A stretch of 64,000 nucleotides of DNA from Tenodera sinensis (taxonomy: Eukaryota; Arthropoda; Insecta; Mantodea; Mantidae): NCBI GenBank assembly GCA_030765045.1, contig CM060969.1, positions 44,433,216 to 44,497,215 on the forward strand. The letters are read 5' to 3'. Numbering within the stretch: the first letter of the stretch is position 1; each line of letters begins with the position of its first letter. Made by a program: the position numbers and the translations under genes. Shown here piece by piece: positions 47,921-60,925 of the stretch. The notes beneath the pieces are model-generated. The model saw only the letters and a list, made by a program, of their open reading frames with translations, was not told where the DNA came from and did not search any database.

Positions 47921-50900
47921 CGTGTCAACTACAACAGAGGAACCTCGTCCTGAACGTGTCAGACAACAGCATTTTTTGTTTGTTAATGGTGCTGTTGACG
48001 ATCCCATAAATACACAGACTTCATTAATGAGATTTGTACATCACTGCCTCAATATTTCTGCATGTTTGTTATTATTCCTGCTATCACGATTTAAAACGCA
48101 GTTCAGCTGCAGAAATTTATGGCAGGCATTAGACTTTGCTGTAATATTTCACGCAGTTATCTCCCTAAAACAGTTGCAAAATTTGAATTGATGAACTGTG
48201 GCAAATACAAGCAAATGTGGTATACGAGTTGTATTTAGCATTATGCATCTGTTTTTGAACGTCTGTATGCTACTCACAACTGAAATAATGTTTAATTTTG
48301 TTCATAAACTTGTGTTAAAGCAAATGTTGACATATTTATGCATTTGCGCAGCTAGAAAACACTTAGGAAGCAAGATTGGCATGAAACACTTCCAAGATTC
48401 ACATGGCTGAAATGGAAAACATAGAGAATACTGTTGAACAATTAAACGGAGTCACGTGCACCTACAACTAAGTTTTTATTTTCACAAATACAAAAATCTC
48501 AAAAGCAAACGCGTATCACAAGGTAAAAAAGAAATAATATCCCATTTGTTACATTAAAGGACACTGGGATTAAAGCTTCTCTTTTTTAATTTTAAATACT
48601 TTACTTGAAAAGTTGTACACCCAAAAAAGAAATTACGTGTTGAGTTCTAGCTCAAGCAGTGTCTGAGAAAATAAATAAATAATTTTTAATTAGCGAAAAC
48701 ACATTATGTAAAGCTGTCTTGCATATTCACTTTGTCGACTATAATAAAGACACTTTCTGATACTCAAGTGGGTATAGTGAAAACAAATTTAAGTATTTAA
48801 TTGAAGTTCATATTATTAGTTCTAAGGAAATACATTTGTGTATCTATTTATGAAGCTGGTGATATTAAAATTTTCCTTGTTTTCCAGTATAAATTCACTT
48901 TTCAGCCAAGGAATAGCATTAATAAAAATGCATTCTTAAACTTTTAGATACCAAATTTTACATTGTGTATGCAAATTTGGAAATAAATCAAAACAAAACT
49001 GAAATGTAGGGAATAAATTTCCTGAACAAAAATGTAAAACCAAGAAGAATCATACAAAAAGGGTTCCAATGCGCTTAAAGCGGGATGATTGAAAGACATA
49101 GTTGGGCTTTTAAAAATGGCGAGTGATGAAAAACATTTCACATATGTCTGTTGTATGGTAGAATTACAATACCCATCGAAAATTTCCTCATTTTTACCTA
49201 AAAGCTCAATCAGTAAAATATTCTTAGAAGGCACGTAAAACAAACACCGAAAACAAAACTTCTATACTAGTTAATGACACAAAGGGAGTGAGAATAATGT
49301 TTAATGTGTTGTTCAGTAGACGAACCTATGTGTTGATGATGATGTGATGAACTTCTTGCTGCTAATTTTAGTATTATTTAATGCTATGCCTTAAACTATC
49401 ACGTATAATCACTTATGCATATTGCAATGTTTTAATTAATGCCTAGAACTCAACACAAGGCACAGTGATCTAAATGTTGGCTAAGAAGAATAAATTGAGC
49501 TTTTAACTATTTATTACATTTCAGTAAATATGTTGCTTAGATGTACATTATCAGTCTATTGAGTGATAACCATACCAACTCAAAATACATATATTGTCTG
49601 ATAGAGGAGTTACACCCTTTACAATAAACAAATACATTGTTGTCACTTTAAGATACTTGCCAATTTCACATACATTTGTCAAAGTCTAAAAATATTCTCC
49701 TTCAATTAGCTTGACATTTTTACAATCTATAGAAGTGAAGCTATTGGAAAATACAAAACTTTCCTGGGCGATGTCAAATATTTTTTGAATATTTAGATAT
49801 AATTTAGAATCCATTATTTGATAGGCCAATGAAACATACTCCTTGCAAACAACATTTATTTAATCCGTCCTAAACTTTTACTTTAAATTTAAAACTAAGC
49901 ATAAAAAAATTAGCCTAACAGAGCACAATTATTCTGAATACTTTGTTTTCTTTGAATTTTTCAATGTTATGTATACGAATTACAGAAAATGTTTAAATAC
50001 AAGTTAATTACTTAGTGTTTTCAATATAAGCGGTTAAATTTACTTATTTAATGTACGAAGCTCTTCTAAACACTTCAAGATTTTAAATTAAATTCTAAAA
50101 TACTTAGAGAATTTTAAATATGATAAATATATGAGAGAAATTAAAGCTGTGAACATGATGAAGTTTTTAGCTTACGTAATGCAGTCATTTAAAAAGGTAG
50201 CAAGGATTTTTATAAGTGGACAATATTAAGTAAATAATATATGCTAAAAGCTCTGAATGTTCTATTTTTAACAAATTTCATCGATTCACTTCTTAAGGTG
50301 AACTATTTTCAAGAACTCTTTTCACAGTTTGGAGTAATTAAGCTGGCATCTTCACCAACTACCTTCAAATGTAAGATTATGCTGTTATTTATTATGAAAT
50401 TGTTAGGAATCCATTCCCCTGAGATCTCTCAGATAAGGATCTGAGAATTATACAGAGTAAAAATCAATTGCAGTGTACACTTAATAAAGACATGTTTGGA
50501 ACAGTAATGATAAGCACATAGGTCACCCTAGAAAATTGTTGTGAAAGTAATCTTATCAGATTAATTTGTATTTGTATTAGAACAAGTTACTGTCTTTGAG
50601 AACTAAATTTGTGCAATTGGCACTGTCACTGTAGGAACATCAAAAATAGTTACAATTCTAAATTAAGTGCACTGTGGGAAAGATTTTTTAATAGAATAAA
50701 AACCTTATTAATGAGCCAAATAGAGGTAAACCTTTCAAGTGCTATCTTTGTTAATTGAAATATATTGGCTATTTTACCTAATAGCCTGAATTGGATGGTT
50801 CTGCATGGTTATTGTAAGCCTGCTGAATGGGATATTGATATCGTCTTGATTTCTGGTAGTATAAGAATGCATGTTATTTTCAATCTCAAATGCATTATAT

Positions 50901-52189
50901 ATTTTTTTTTCAAAATTAAATGTATCAGGTGCAGTGGAATACAGTTTTCATCATTTAATACATATTGGTCTATATTGCTTATCTATAACATCTAGTTACA
51001 ATGCTGATTGTGTTTTCTCTGAAATAGAAATACTTAAGTATTTTAAAGCTTTGGAGAAAATCTCTACTTGTAAAAATAGATAATACGATATATACAACTT
51101 TGTTTTTATATAGTCATAGGGAAAGAAGGGAGATAAAAACGAAAAATAGAATACGAGAATTAAATGCATAATTTCTTGGAATTTTGAAGAAATATTTTCT
51201 CTAAATAACGTGTTGAGAGCCCTTGAACACCGAAATCCATATACCTAGTTGCTCTGGCCCTAAGATATAAAAATTTAGAATGTAACTTTAAACAGAATAT
51301 TTAGAATGCTGATAGGATAAAATCTTCCCTCCAAGTGTTGTAGGTATGTGCTTAGTTTAAAGGTTAGAAGTTAAATGGCAATCAAGACATAACTGAATGC
51401 TTAATTTAAAAAGCTTTGCCATATTTTTATTGGAAGCACACAAAGGTTCACTTACATAAAATTAGGCATGTTTATTTCACTATCAATCCCTTGCTAATAA
51501 TGGCAGTGAAAAATTAGAGATTTTTGTCACATTTAGTCTTCCTAAAATATGATAAATTTTATATTTTAGTTACTTAATTGCTTTTATTGCGAAGAGCAAT
51601 TTAATTTACATGGTTCAAATACAACCCAGAAAATCTGCATTCCCTTCCGTAAGAGTAAACTGTGCACCACGAAATTTATTTAAAATTAGTTTAAATAAAT
51701 GCAACTAGAGTATGCTACGCAATTTTCTTTTGTTGAAAATATTAGTTCTATCATATTTTTACAGTATTATAACAAGTCACAATTGTCTGTATGTTAATAA
51801 TTTTGATCTTTCCATTCTTATTTTAAAAATACCTACCACTTATCACTTTTGTTCCTTATTTTTGCTGTAAAAATATCTTCACATCCTAATATATTTTACA
51901 AAGGCAATAGAAAACAAAAATTAATTTTTAGGTGGTACATACAGCTTGCAGCAGCAAGTTTCTACAACATTCCAATAATTTTTCTCTATATTATTGTTTT
52001 ATCTATCCCAGTAACAGTTGTACTGCTGCTGAGAAAAGTATTTTCCATGCCATTTTAGAAAGTAAAGAAAGAAAGGAAAAATGAGGAAAATACCATACCA
52101 TACAGCGGTTTCCAAATAATTCAATTATTTTTATTTCTATTTTATTATATATATTTTTTTTTTCCGTTTATATGTGACCGCCTTTAACA
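47921..52189. other. Unique AT-rich DNA upstream of abd-A
   Basis: No repeats or genes recognised. Frames are short and unsupported. Its position suggests cis-regulatory DNA between abd-A and its upstream neighbour, which is inference. Confidence 0.45.
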
Positions 52190-52540
52190 TCTAATGTCAT
52201 ACGGCCGTCTTACCCATGGAACAAAAATTACACTTTGGTGTTGTTCACTCGTTTACAATTATGTTAATCTTTGGGATTGTTTACGTTAGGTTTCTTTCTG
52301 TATGTGGGTCCTAATGACCAAGTTGTCGACGGGCCCTTAAACCCAACACACTCACTCACTCTTTCTGTATGTATTAAATTCACAACGCAGTTGCCATACT
52401 TGTACTCATGATTCCAGACCCTAGCGACGATGGTGAACAATTCTGGCTAAAGCAAAATTCACGTTCTCAAACAGGAGTTGAGCCTGCGATCTCTGGGTTT
52501 GGAAGCTAGGCACCAGATCACGGAGGCAGTCTGTGAAAGA
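52190..52540 (-). repeat. SINE-like region, degenerate
   Basis: On the minus strand the block beginning about 52540 has CTCCGTGATCTGGTGCCTAG and, after 25 bases, GATCGCAGGCTCAACTCCTG, an A/B-box-like pair. At 52330-52362 the plus strand GACGGGCCCTTAAACCCAAC with CACTCACTCACTC looks like a SINE tail. Two elements may be joined here. Confidence 0.4.
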
Positions 52541-52684
52541 CTTTTTGTGTCAAATTGATAATGTTCATGTTCACATTATTATGTTCTTTTATCCTAATGC
52601 AGTAGTGGTACCTTTTAGCCCTAGAAAATTATTTTTTAAATTATTTTTATATACCAAAAAACTTATCATGAGAAGTAGGTGAAG

Positions 52685-52810
52685 AGAGGAGAAGTATCTC
52701 AGTAGGTGGAGCACCCCTCTACCTGGTGTGTGAGGAGTCCAGGTTCGATTCCGGCCGCAGAGTGGGAATTTTTCTTTAACCAGGATTATTCCCAGCCTCT
52801 CTAAAAGTGC
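52685..52810 (+). repeat. tRNA-derived SINE head (S5)
   Basis: TATCTCAGTAGGTGGAGCAC (A box region) and CCAGGTTCGATTCCGGCC (B box) are spaced as in tRNA. A short AT-rich body follows. The head resembles that at 5178. Confidence 0.6.
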
Positions 52811-54885
52811 GTGTATAAAGACAACTCAAAGATTAACACCAATAGTAAACAACTGAACATCATTGCTATAAGCAATTGTTCCAAAGGCAAAGATGCCAAT
52901 ATGACTTCAATATATGAAAGGAAACGTGAAATGTATTGCTTATGAAGAGAACGGTATGGAAATGAGGAATAATAATTTGGCTATATGTGCTGTTTACCTT
53001 TGTTGCTCAAGAATATATAACGAAACCGTTCAACTCAATAAAATCAACATTAATTAAGAACATTAAAGAAGCTAGGGACAGTCAATTTTAAATCGATCAT
53101 CATCCATTCATAAATCATAGAGAGACTGAACATAAAATGTAACATAATACTGTTATAAATCAAACAAATTACTGATATATGAGAAAAAATTATCACTAGC
53201 TTGAAAAAGTTTTTTTGAATATGTTAAGCTGTGTATGTCCCTTAAGCAAAAAGTGTGATATCCAGTGGCTTAACACCTTCACACTGCTATTTAAGAGTGC
53301 AAGGATTTGCTTATAATTTCAAAACCTCACTGCGGATTATTTCGTAAGTTCAATATTTGTAAAATACTTTAACCAAATCGTTGACACAGAAAATGACCTA
53401 TTTTAATAAGCTCAGACAGATATGCCGTTTTAGCAGTTTTAAACTAGAATGTTGATCTGTTGTTTAGATTTACCTATGGCTGTGTTCTGCTAAAGCTGAG
53501 AGAATGCTGAAAGTGGGAGGTGGACGCAAGAGTTATGGGCACACTCTCAATGGTTGGCGATTTGACATGGGCAGGTCTTTCTTACCTGAGTCCTGCGTCA
53601 GATTCTTCATACCTGTAAGAAAAGAAAAATAGCGGTTTTAGAAATGGAAGTTTGGAGCCCTGAAATGAGAAAGTATAATGGTGCCGACTGTGACAACAAC
53701 AGGTGTAATTATAGGGCACGAAATTGCATTCTACCTGCACTGGAAACAACCATTTGGGGCACTGTATTGTGTTGCATTTAAACGGTTTCCTTTCAGTGAC
53801 CCTTAAAATGGCTGCCCTTTTTCAAAACTCAAAATAAACAAACAGTATTTGGTACTTAGGTTTACGGAATACAGAATAACTCCAACTAGCCGAACGACCC
53901 AATTATCTTTAGGGGATAAATAAACATTTTTATACTGGAAATTATTTTATTAAACCGACAAGTTGGTGTTGTTCGATACTGTAAAATATTGTAGGTTTCT
54001 TTATCGTTATAAAATCAACATTTTACATAGAAAATGTAAACATTTCTTTGTAGTCATTAAATTAATGTTGCAATATACACAACTTTAGTTATCTTCAAAC
54101 AGACATTTTATAACGATTTAAAGAAGCATACGAATAACTGATTATCCAAATCGTGTCTCATCCCAATTAATCTGGATAAAATTCTACTTATCTGGTTTTC
54201 CAGACAAGCAAGTTTAAGCAGTGTGTTTGAAGATGGCTCTTAAATAGTTTACAATTAATCATGTACCTACGTAAAATTGCTAAAAAATGAAGCCTAGTGT
54301 GTAAAATAGGTATATTTATTTACAAACATAATAAAAACATAGCATAACTAAGAGTTTCATTTGCGAAAATTATAGATTTTTAAATAGGTAAAAGGAAGAG
54401 CATTATTGTTAATATTGACTTTACGAGCAAACAAAGGAAAAGATAATAATTGAAGGAGTCAGTTGACATGGTATATGCAACATTATTCCAAGACAATGCA
54501 CTGTGTGTATAAGAAGAGCTTATAGTAATAGATAGTACTTGTTTTTGCATGAACCAGGCTGCGTTTAGGGCTTAGAGTAATCAGTCCTAAATACTTACAG
54601 ACTGGTATCAAAATGTATGTTTTTGGCAAAGAATGCAGTATACCTCATCGGGGTGCCGAGGTACTTTGGGGTTAAAGAAAAGAAGCAGCCAAGGAACTAA
54701 CAAAGCAAGGCCAGGCGCAACCATTGATTGGTCCAAAAACAGGCTCACGACATACCTGTCTGGTGAGAGAGAGCTAAAGGTTTCACCAATCAAAGGAATG
54801 AAACAGCTTGAAGACAAGACCAGGTTTCAAACACTACCGGCTCAGTAGAGACCGGGTTAAAACAGAAGTGGCGTTCTTACATGCA
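52811..54885. other. Intergenic DNA, mostly unassigned
   Basis: A GC-richer block at about 54630-54860 differs from its surroundings and ends just before SINE S2; it may be a mobile-element relic. The rest is AT-rich and unrecognised. Confidence 0.4.
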
Positions 54886-55352
54886 ACCGAGTGAGATGGC
54901 TCCGCGGAATCGTGTGAGGCTCACATTCCAAGGTCATGGGTTCGATTTCCGTGACCGACCTTGCTGACCCATGGTATTTTTCGTGGGTTTTCCGAGTCAC
55001 CAGGCAAATGCTGGGTAGCATTATTAATTACATCCCTGAATTTCCGTCCCTCCATTCATCTCCACTTGAATCTGGTCTTTCAGGTTTGGAAGTGTTAGCA
55101 ATGGACAAGTTTTGCGCTTGGTGAGGACAATATATGCAGTTCTCGGCGGACTAGTGGCGTTGTAATCGCCTGACCGTGGCTGCTTGGCGAAACCTGGTGT
55201 CAGGATGAAGAATCTTCAACACACATTAGGAACCCTTACACTAGATGGCTACACACGGGTTCCAAGACGCCCTAAGCGCTCTCACTTCATTCCTTCCTCC
55301 CGGGGTCTGACATATAATTGGCTCAGTGTAGAATTTCCTCCGTAAAAACTCT
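54886..55352 (+). repeat. tRNA-derived SINE, family S2, copy 2
   Basis: Same order of blocks as 10925-11355: GAGATGGCTCCGCGGAATCG, GGGTTCGATTTCC, CCGTCCCTCCATTC, AATCTTCAACACACATTAGG and CTCTCACTTCATTCCT. About 465 bp. Not coding. Confidence 0.75.
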
Positions 55353-55689
55353 ACTTCTCTAGAAGACATGAACAGTCAGGAAACACCTATGTACGACCCT
55401 GGACTGTAGATTTATGCGGCAGAATAAAACTGTGGATTTTCAGCAAGTGTGAAGCATTGCTCACAGTTACCTACCTCGGGTTCCATTTTGGTGATTCTAT
55501 GAAAGGGAAAGACTGGAGAATTAAAGATAGATGACTGATGGAATAAAGCTAATAATTTATTAGCCAGTACATTAGGCCAATGATTACAGTGGACACGGGA
55601 GCTTCAGTAGACGAACCCTTTGGGAAAGCACAGGAAAAGAAAGAGAGAAATTCGCAGCTGAATTTCATTTAATTATAGCACAGGGCCAT

Positions 55690-56398
55690 TACCTTCTATA
55701 CTCTTGTACAAACTATTCATACAAGAATAGTATCCATTACCTACTTCATGTAATCGATGTAAATATTTACAGAAATTATTTCATTGGTAACTTTTTTGCA
55801 GGTGCAAAGGACTACAGTAGACTTTAAATGATACTCAAATCCTTGAAGATGTGCCCTTTTTCTGAGATGGCTTTGAAAAGCCATTCTCCTTGTATGGTAA
55901 AAGATAAAAATGCCAATAACGCATTCCTATATGAGAAAACTATTGTAAGATAAAAATATTGGAAAATTCAGACAAATAAGGAATATTTCAGAAATAAATC
56001 ACAATCAGACATAAAGTGTGTGTTTTAAACGAAACGTCCTATCTAAATTTTTGTGCAGTTGCATTTTGTCTCAACATATGAATTTCATTTGGAATGAAAA
56101 TATCTTAATTATATGGCATTTTAATCAAAACCGTTAAGAGTTATTTTTGAGAAAATGAACATTTTTGTAAACGGTAGTCCAGAATGGGGAATTCTCTTAA
56201 ACATCTTAATGTCGCATTCTTGGAATATGCTGAATTTAAATACCAAGTTTCGTATTTATCCACTTTTCAGACTTGAGTTGTGCCGTTCACACACAAACAT
56301 ACACAGGACCTTTTTCCAGAATGCTTCTTTTGGTTTCCGGATTTCAAAACGTGTATCTCAACTGAAACTCGCTATAGAGTATTATATAGAAATTTAAT
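55690..56398 (+). repeat. Family A repeat, copy 13
   Basis: From CTTCTATACTCTTGTACAAA through TTTGCAGGTGCAAAGG and CACACACAAACATACACAGG to AACTCGCTATAGAG, colinear with the reference but lacking the 3' terminus. Confidence 0.7.
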
Positions 56399-56442
56399 AT
56401 TTAATATAGAATATCATATCAAAGTAGTCCACATGCTGTTCC

Positions 56443-56580
56443 TGATTGTGTTTAAAAACGACAGCTCCATGTCAGTAGATTTACTGACATGTAAAAGAAC
56501 TCCTGCGGGAAAAAATTGCGGCACACCGGCTACGATGATGTGATCCTAGCAATTGACAGCGTCGTTAACCAACAAAATAA
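56443..56580 (+). repeat. SINE S1, headless copy
   Basis: Body and tail (ACAGCTCCATGTCAGTAGAT to GCGTCGTTAACCAACAAAAT) without the tRNA head, placed 20 bases before a complete S1 copy in the same orientation. Confidence 0.75.
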
Positions 56581-56600
56581 TTTAATTTAACCTGAACTGA

Positions 56601-56795
56601 TCGATCTGGGTGGCTCAGTTGGTTAGACGCTAGCCTACTTTTCCCAAGGTCGCGGGTTCAAATCCGGCCCCAATCGGTGGTTTTTAAGTGTGATTTACTG
56701 ACATGTAAAAGAACTCCTGAGGGACAGAATTCCGGCACACCGGCGATGCTGATGTGATCCTGGCAGTTGACAACGTCGTTAAACAACAAAATTTA
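56601..56795 (+). repeat. SINE S1, complete copy with internal deletion
   Basis: The A box (TGGCTCAGTTGGTTAGACG) and B box (GGGTTCAAATCC) are intact. Compared with 4341-4560 it lacks about 28 bases after TTTTTAAGTGTG. The tail GCGTCGTT-type (ACGTCGTTAAACAACAAAA) is kept. Confidence 0.8.
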
Positions 56796-56892
56796 CATTT
56801 TAGTTCCCTGAGCTACACATGGGAAAACAAATATTTTGATCAATAACCACTTATAAACACAAGAAGGTCGCGCTGTTTAAACCTAAAGGCCT

Positions 56893-57020
56893 ATTTTTAC
56901 TTTCTCTACTACGTATAGATAGTAGAGGAAGTATTGTATTACAACCAAAAACTCTATGTTGAGATTTCACCGCAAATAATATGTCTTCAGGTCCCCTGAG
57001 TACAAAAAAGGCATTTGTGT

Positions 57021-57054
<34 letters not shown>

Positions 57055-57751
57055 CTGTGTGTGTGTATGTGTGTGTGTGTGTGTCAACCTATGGGCAGCA
57101 TAATTCAAAAACGAAAAGTCGGTTAAAGACTAAAGTTGGTATTTAAGTTCAATATCTTTTAAGGATGCTACAAGAAGTTTTTGAAGAAAATTCCTCCACG
57201 CTAAACAACGCTGTATATGGAGAATTTTTCGAAAATATTGGTTTTCTCGAAAACAATTATGATTAAGATTCTACAAGTTTAAGACATTTTTATAACAAAT
57301 GAAACGATATTTTGAATTTTTCGTAAGAGATAGACCAAATCCTGTTATACAAAACATGTAGATCTAGCTAAAACACTATTTATGTCTAAATAAACTTTTT
57401 TGTAGAGTGAACCATTTCGGACACTCCTTTTTTTTTTTTTTTTTTTTTTTTTTTTGAGTGAGTTTTGAAAAAACAAACTTTCGTCAAATGGAACGTAGTT
57501 GTTCATTTTTGTATGTTAGCCGTGCAAAATGAAGGGGATTTGAAAGCTTGAAAAGATGTGACTATCGCTCAAAGCCTGCTGTATTCCCATATTCCGCTTG
57601 CACCTAAAAGGAAATAAGTAATAAGATAATTTCTGCAAATGTTTCTCTCAACTAACACGAATAAGATATACCCATGAATAAGAGTTTGTAGGAATGGTTA
57701 GCACAAGAGTAGGTATAGAAACTCATGTGAGTGCAACACATCACATTTTTC
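56893..57751 (-). repeat. Family A repeat, copy 14, essentially complete
   Basis: On the minus strand it runs from TGATGTGTTGCACTCACATG at 57745 to GTAGAGAAAGTAAAAA at 56893. A GT/CA microsatellite (57015-57084) takes the place of the GACAGACT run, and a 28-base T run (57428-57455) lies inside it. The termini agree with the copy at 31248-32132. Confidence 0.8.
57015..57084 (+). repeat. (GT)n microsatellite within family A copy 14
   Basis: GT repeats with a few CT/AT interruptions. Confidence 0.97.
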
Positions 57752-58643
57752 AATATTACTTCACAGAAAAAATAGCGAAATTAATAAAAAAAACATTTCT
57801 AAATTGTATACACTTGAAGCTATTTTCCCTAATACGTATATGCAAATGAGGGAGTGGTCACTCATTCATGAGAAACTTCATAGAAGTGGAAATGAGAATA
57901 AGCTTTAATATAAATGTTCTCAAATTAGAAGTTTTATGTTCTTTTTTAACTGTGTCACAAATCATTAATTTGCTGGAAGATATAAGCACGTGAACATAAA
58001 TTGAACAAAGGAGGTATATAACCACGTTTTAATCTATTAGTACATAGTAGAAAGGAAAATACACAGTAGGTGCCAAGTGTTAACAATTCAGTAAAAAATG
58101 TAGTTTTTAAGAGTATTTCAATCAAAATTCATGATTGCCTTTGCAGATAAAGATATAAGTTTGATAAATCTAAAGGTTTCAGTGTACTGTCAGAAATAGA
58201 TTTTAAGAAAAACTACGTCCTTTAAGAAATTATAGAATATTCCAATTTGGACAAGTGGTTTGAGGTACCCCCAAAGGATTTACTTGATAAGAACTACACG
58301 GTGTTACCACCTCTTATTACCTTTTACTGCAAAATAGCTCTTATAGTTATAAGTTATGCCAACAAGGAAGGGGATCACATGTGCACTGCGTCTAAGCTGT
58401 GGACAAACGTGCCACAGAGACGTGCGGAAGTCCCTCATAGTTCTAGGATCGAAGACCCGTCCCACTGCTAGAGGTGTCTAGAAACCAAACAGTCCTGTAA
58501 TGTCCACATATATTTAGTTGGTGCCTTCTATACGCCATGAAATATAGGAGCACACCTCTTATATAAGAACAAAACGTCAGGAAAGGTCGATGAAAGGTGT
58601 GTGATCAATTTTGAGGATGTGGGGAGAAAACGTATTGCATAGG
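57752..58643. other. AT-rich intergenic DNA, nothing recognised
   Basis: Lies between family A copy 14 and the hAT-like element; no structure identified. Confidence 0.4.
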
Positions 58644-59262
58644 CAGCGCCTCTCGTAGCTTAAAATCGCACCGGGTGCATTCCAAAGTGCAGAGGTTCCT
58701 TGCACCGTGCATCGTGGTGACTCGGTTAAGCTCGGCTCAACTCGGCGCTGCAACGAAACGAGGAAGCGTGTGTTGTAAACCGGTTTGCTTATCAGTAAAT
58801 AGATATGTACGTAGAACTACCTGATAATGGAGAACCTGCTCCAAATAAAGCAAAGAATGCCGAAAGGCCATTTAAATAATAGAGCGCGAGCAATCCCTTA
58901 TTACTTTATTTTATTTTTAAGCCAAATGCTTTCTCTGTGGTACCATGTGTAAGAATCTGTTGAAAGACACCACTACAGAGTACACCAAGAAACATGGTGA
59001 ACTTTCAGGAAACGCTAGAGAGGAAGAATTATTTAAGAGGTTGCTACATTTTGCAGAACATTATTTGTCATAAATGGGGTTTGTATCAGTGCTTTAGAAT
59101 AAAATACCAAATGAACCAGTTTAACATTGTTCACACACGTAAACATTACGCAGTGAGGAATAAACGCGATGAAAGTGAGGAAGGAAGAGCTAGTGGAGTC
59201 TGCACCGAGGTTTGCACCTTGCACCGTGCAATGCACTGGTGCATGTACCTTTAGAGGCCCTG
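58644..59262. mobile_element. Non-autonomous hAT-like element
   Basis: The ends CAGCGCCTCT (58644) and the complement of the right end, CAGGGCCTCT (59262), form imperfect inverted repeats typical of hAT elements. Both subterminal regions carry clusters of GTGCA/TGCAC (GCACCGGGTGCATT at left, TGCACCGTGCAATGCAC at right). Length is 619 bp. The interior contains broken frames only; a stretch near 58920 could encode a short Cys-containing piece but no transposase is intact. Flanks resemble each other only loosely (GCATAGG, GCATTGTG), consistent with an old 8-bp duplication. Confidence 0.6.
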
Positions 59263-60794
59263 GCATTGTGGTTCACATATTTCAGAGCTTTTGTTTGCTA
59301 TGTAATCTCTATAAATCCCAAGTCTCCTATACCGTTCTTATTCATTGCTTTTCCTCTTAGAACCTTGTTTGAAAACTCACAATAGTGAAGTAGATACCTA
59401 ATTAGTTTTAGCAGAGCTATATAATAATGAAAAGTCAGGTATTTAAACAGACACACAGTCAAAATGGCTTTAAATTCGATACCTTGGCTCAAACAGAAAA
59501 TAAAAGTAGTGTAACGTAATCATTTTTTACTTCCACTTAAACGTGTGGAAGTGCTCCTTTTCGCTTTCACAGTTTGATTTAAACAATAACTGTTGACAAT
59601 TGCTGGATGGGAACGTTTTCTTGAGATCCTCTCTGAAGCTGATCTATCCAGTAAGGTGCCACCATTTTCCTTTCCATTTATCTACAAATTTAATTTTGAA
59701 GGTTAGCAAGTTGCCATATTATACCACAATACTGTAAGCACAGAGGTATTTTTAGACTGTTGAATGACCTTGCTAAGATTTGCACGAGAGGCGTCATGCA
59801 AACTGATGGTGGGGTAACGTCTCTATTTCCTTCCTTGAAATAAACAAGACGTTCGGGCGCTGTGCTTAATCACGCACTGTTCCCGATGCTTACTGCACGG
59901 AAGTCGGAGAAATACTCTTTGGGAAAGCGACGAGGCATGTTGACCTTGGCTGTCGATCGCTTCTTATCTTGTTATTAGAACAGCAAACTAATATTATCTT
60001 GGCGTATAGTCAGTGATAAAACACAAATGGATGATTTCTCGCGCCTACCGATATATGAGACGTTGCTGTCCTGAAGATATGATTGCATCTAAACGGAGTG
60101 CACATACCATGACTCGCCTTGTTTGTACGATAAGCTCGCGTAAACAACTCGGCAGTTTCACATTCTTTCCGATTCGCTTTCTGGGTATGCCAAGTGGTAC
60201 TAACCTGGCACTCCTATGATCTAATAAATACAAAAGTGAACTCTACCATAAACCACTGCGCAACTATTGGCCATTCGCCACGTGTAAAAATATCTCTGTA
60301 CGTGGAAGACAACTCTTCCTGCTCCAAGATAGCTCTCATAACAATAATCTGTCTCAAACTAGAACGATGCTGTTGTAAACGTATGGGAGGAGATAAAGTG
60401 AGAGACAGAGATACTGCAAAACGAAGCTTTAGGCCGTTGGTTACTGAAGGGAAGTGCATGGGTTTATAGAGGTGGTTATTGTACAATAAAGAATAAAAGA
60501 AAACATCCATGAATTTCCCTCCTCCAAACAGCGGTTTAACAATGTTGCATTATAGTGTCTGTCTTCTTTCTCCCTACCATATGTTCACAACAGAATCATT
60601 CTGGTTTGAGAAATATTACAGCTCCTTGCTTTAAGTGATAGCATTCATTCTTACTTCTGCCATTGTGCTTTCCCTTCTTTTAATAGTTTTTAATGACCAT
60701 TCTTATTACATACGGCACCGCAGTCGGTGGGTACTGACTATGCACGAAATAAAATAATAATTACCAAGGAAGATCAGAGAACCTCCAAGATTGA
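59263..60794. other. Intergenic DNA, nothing recognised
   Basis: Mixed composition. Short frames overlap on both strands around 60.0-60.5 kb, without recognisable domains. Confidence 0.4.
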
Positions 60795-60890
60795 AAAAAG
60801 CTAGAAAAAAGCCCACTCGCGTGGATTATCCTAGGCATTTCAACCAGGGCTCTCGCGTTCTAGATTCTGTGCCACTCGGATCATAATCTT
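60795..60890 (-). repeat. tRNA-like fragment
   Basis: On the minus strand CCGAGTGGCACAGAATCTAG followed by CCCTGGTTGAAATGCC resembles an A/B-box pair. No body is recognised. Confidence 0.35.
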
Positions 60891-60925
60891 ACAAAAGTAG
60901 AAGAATAGGTAGTGTATTTCAGCCA

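Noticed and set aside
59944..60510. Overlapping frames of 60-98 codons around 60.0-60.5 kb
   Set aside because: Frames on both strands compete, none shows a domain, and no splice or start context favours one.
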